Positions 62,982 to 64,000 of a stretch of DNA of 64,000 bases are shown here, one piece after another. This DNA comes from CALFVT01 sp964513675 (GTDB lineage: Bacteria; Pseudomonadota; Alphaproteobacteria; Caulobacterales; Maricaulaceae). Location: positions 1-64,000 of the forward strand of contig CAZEOD010000005.1 in NCBI GenBank assembly GCA_964513675.1. Reading direction: 5' to 3'. The first letter of the stretch is position 1. Every line of letters begins with the position of its first letter. The position numbers and the translations under genes are program-made. A model generated the notes under the pieces. That model saw nothing but the letters and a program-made list of their open reading frames with translations, ran no database searches and was not told where the DNA came from.

Positions 62982-64000
62982 TTAATTTTCGCAGCGAATA
63001 CCATCTTTGCTCTCTTCTTTCAGTCGAATTTCGGACAGCCCAACGCTTGTTCCAGCAGGCGCCTGAAGGGAGAAGGCCTGTTTAAGATCGGCCATAACCG
63101 CACCAGCCCCGTCAAAACATTTCAGAGATATCCGTGTCTCACTCCATTCAGGTGTTAAAGTCACGGGGCGGAATGTTCCGCAGGCCCCTGTTTCAGGACA
63201 GCCAACCGCTACGCTCACATCGCCTGATCCATCAATTAATTTACTCATGAAGGAAAGCTCCATCGCGCCATTTGTTTCGCGCTGATAATCATGACCATAA
63301 CGCGAAGAGATCGAGAGAATATTTTTCGCCTGTTTGAAGTCAACCCGCAGGCCGTCTTCCTGGGCTGTATGATCGTAACCGCCTAAGCGAAGACCCGCAT
63401 TATTAAAGGGCATGGCTTCGATATTTGTGCCATTAACCGCCAAGCGCCAAGGCTGCGGACTTGCGCCTTTCTCAAAGAACACGCCTTTTTGACCGCTTAC
63501 GCCGCCAACGATGCCGCTATCTTCGGAAAGCTCAGCAATAGGCTTTTTATCGCCATAGCTAAGTCCGTAACCGAGCTTAAACAAAGGCTCATAATCGGCA
63601 TGATGTGGATTTAGCTTGGTTTGCGTCGCAAGTTTTGGCCATGAAAAAGAGAGCCGGCCTGTGAAATCATAATCAGGATTTGTCTGGAATAATAAATCAG
63701 ACACACCGCCGCCTTCTGTTCCCGGAAGGAAAGCCGCAATAAAAGCATCCGAGACATTCATTTCAGGGTTCGTCCAGAGCGGCCGGCCCGATAAAAAGAC
63801 AGAGACAACGGGAATATCCGCATCTTTAAAAGCTTTTAGATTTTGCGGATCAAAATCATTCGGCGTAAAATCAACATTTTCGCGGTCGCCTTGGAACTCC
63901 GCATAAGGGTCTTCGCCGTAAATCGCAATAACAGCATCTGTACCCGCCGGAACCGCCGCGCCTTCGAGATCAAATGTCACGCGCCCGCCTGCGGCAGTGA
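62982..64000 (-). CDS. glycoside hydrolase family 3 beta-glucosidase, 3' part
   Basis: C-terminal 339 residues of a GH3 exo-beta-glucosidase. The frame stays open to the window edge, so the catalytic N-terminal domain lies outside. Visible parts are the GH3 C-terminal domain (VSVFLSGRPLWTNPE, FLPGTEGGGVSD, PLFKLGYGLSYG) and an ExoP-like jelly-roll domain near the end. The stop is 4 bp from the convergent gntK stop. It should release glucose from beta-glucosides in the periplasm or at the surface. Confidence 0.85.
   Translation of the reverse strand, partial: TAAGGRVTFDLEGAAVPAGTDAVIAIYGEDPYAEFQGDRENVDFTPNDFDPQNLKAFKDADIPVVSVFLSGRPLWTNPEMNVSDAFIAAFLPGTEGGGVSDLLFQTNPDYDFTGRLSFSWPKLATQTKLNPHHADYEPLFKLGYGLSYGDKKPIAELSEDSGIVGGVSGQKGVFFEKGASPQPWRLAVNGTNIEAMPFNNAGLRLGGYDHTAQEDGLRVDFKQAKNILSISSRYGHDYQRETNGAMELSFMSKLIDGSGDVSVAVGCPETGACGTFRPVTLTPEWSETRISLKCFDGAGAVMADLKQAFSLQAPAGTSVGLSEIRLKEESKDGIRCEN

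Noticed and set aside
1..64000. CRISPR arrays, tRNA or rRNA genes, IS elements
   Set aside because: I saw no regularly spaced repeats, cloverleaf-like conserved T-loop sequences or transposase genes; tRNAscan and Rfam searches could still reveal something missed.

Overview
The window looks like chromosome of a marine alphaproteobacterium of moderate GC, most plausibly from the stalked or dimorphic lineages (Caulobacterales, Hyphomonadales, Maricaulales). This rests on the Xanthomonas/Caulobacter-type giant TonB receptor, the flavin-dependent halogenases beside it, the xerD-accA and aroK-aroB-corC blocks and the alphaproteobacterial families seen throughout. It is an inference from gene content, not from a marker-gene tree. 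I saw no rRNA, tRNA, IS element, prophage or CRISPR array, but I could not run dedicated searches.

Region 1 (about 1-12.7 kb) is a catabolic island for a phenylacetate-type aromatic. HpaE, HpaF, an HpaG-like FAH protein, HpaH, HpaI, the regulator HpaR and a succinate-semialdehyde dehydrogenase form the homoprotocatechuate meta-cleavage route down to pyruvate and succinate. The ring-cleaving enzyme is a two-gene LigAB-type extradiol dioxygenase. A VanA-like Rieske oxygenase and an FAD reductase sit at the head of the long operon, suggesting a methoxylated entry substrate such as homovanillate. Two near-identical 16-bp palindromes and a weaker third copy lie at its promoters and are the likely HpaR operators. 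A LuxR-type regulator and a sodium:solute symporter flank the island.

Region 2 (12.8-23.4 kb) is mostly housekeeping: a serine hydrolase, HAD phosphatase, MaoC hydratase, RibF, aconitase, septation protein A, an S9 peptidase and an isolated trpA.

Region 3 (23.7-34.6 kb) is a zinc-homeostasis block: Zur, a MerC-like membrane protein, a ZrgA-type His-rich lipoprotein with a DUF3299 lipoprotein and a MacB-like ABC pair, a second ABC system with two DUF3526 permeases, a TonB receptor and a His-rich secreted protein with a candidate Zur box upstream.

Region 4 (34.7-52.4 kb) is core genome: DUF1178 protein, nitrilase-family amidase, GrxC, ComF, a degenerate BioC/NDUFAF5-like protein, an orphan Flp pilin, MutT, ArgJ, a PpiC lipoprotein, SecA, a TorF-type porin, AccA, XerD, AroK, AroB and CorC. 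It closes with an intergenic stretch that can form nested and competing RNA stems.

Region 5 (52.4-64 kb) is the most unusual part. It holds a 1083-residue TonB receptor, three intact flavin-dependent halogenase-family genes and one degenerate paralogue in a tight operon, a divergent DUF6445/2OG-Fe(II) oxygenase-like gene, gluconokinase and the 3' part of a GH3 glucosidase. A 14-bp LacI-type palindrome sits exactly at the receptor promoter and again at the divergent halogenase/oxygenase promoters, so the locus is probably one regulon for uptake and processing of an unknown, perhaps glycosidic, compound.
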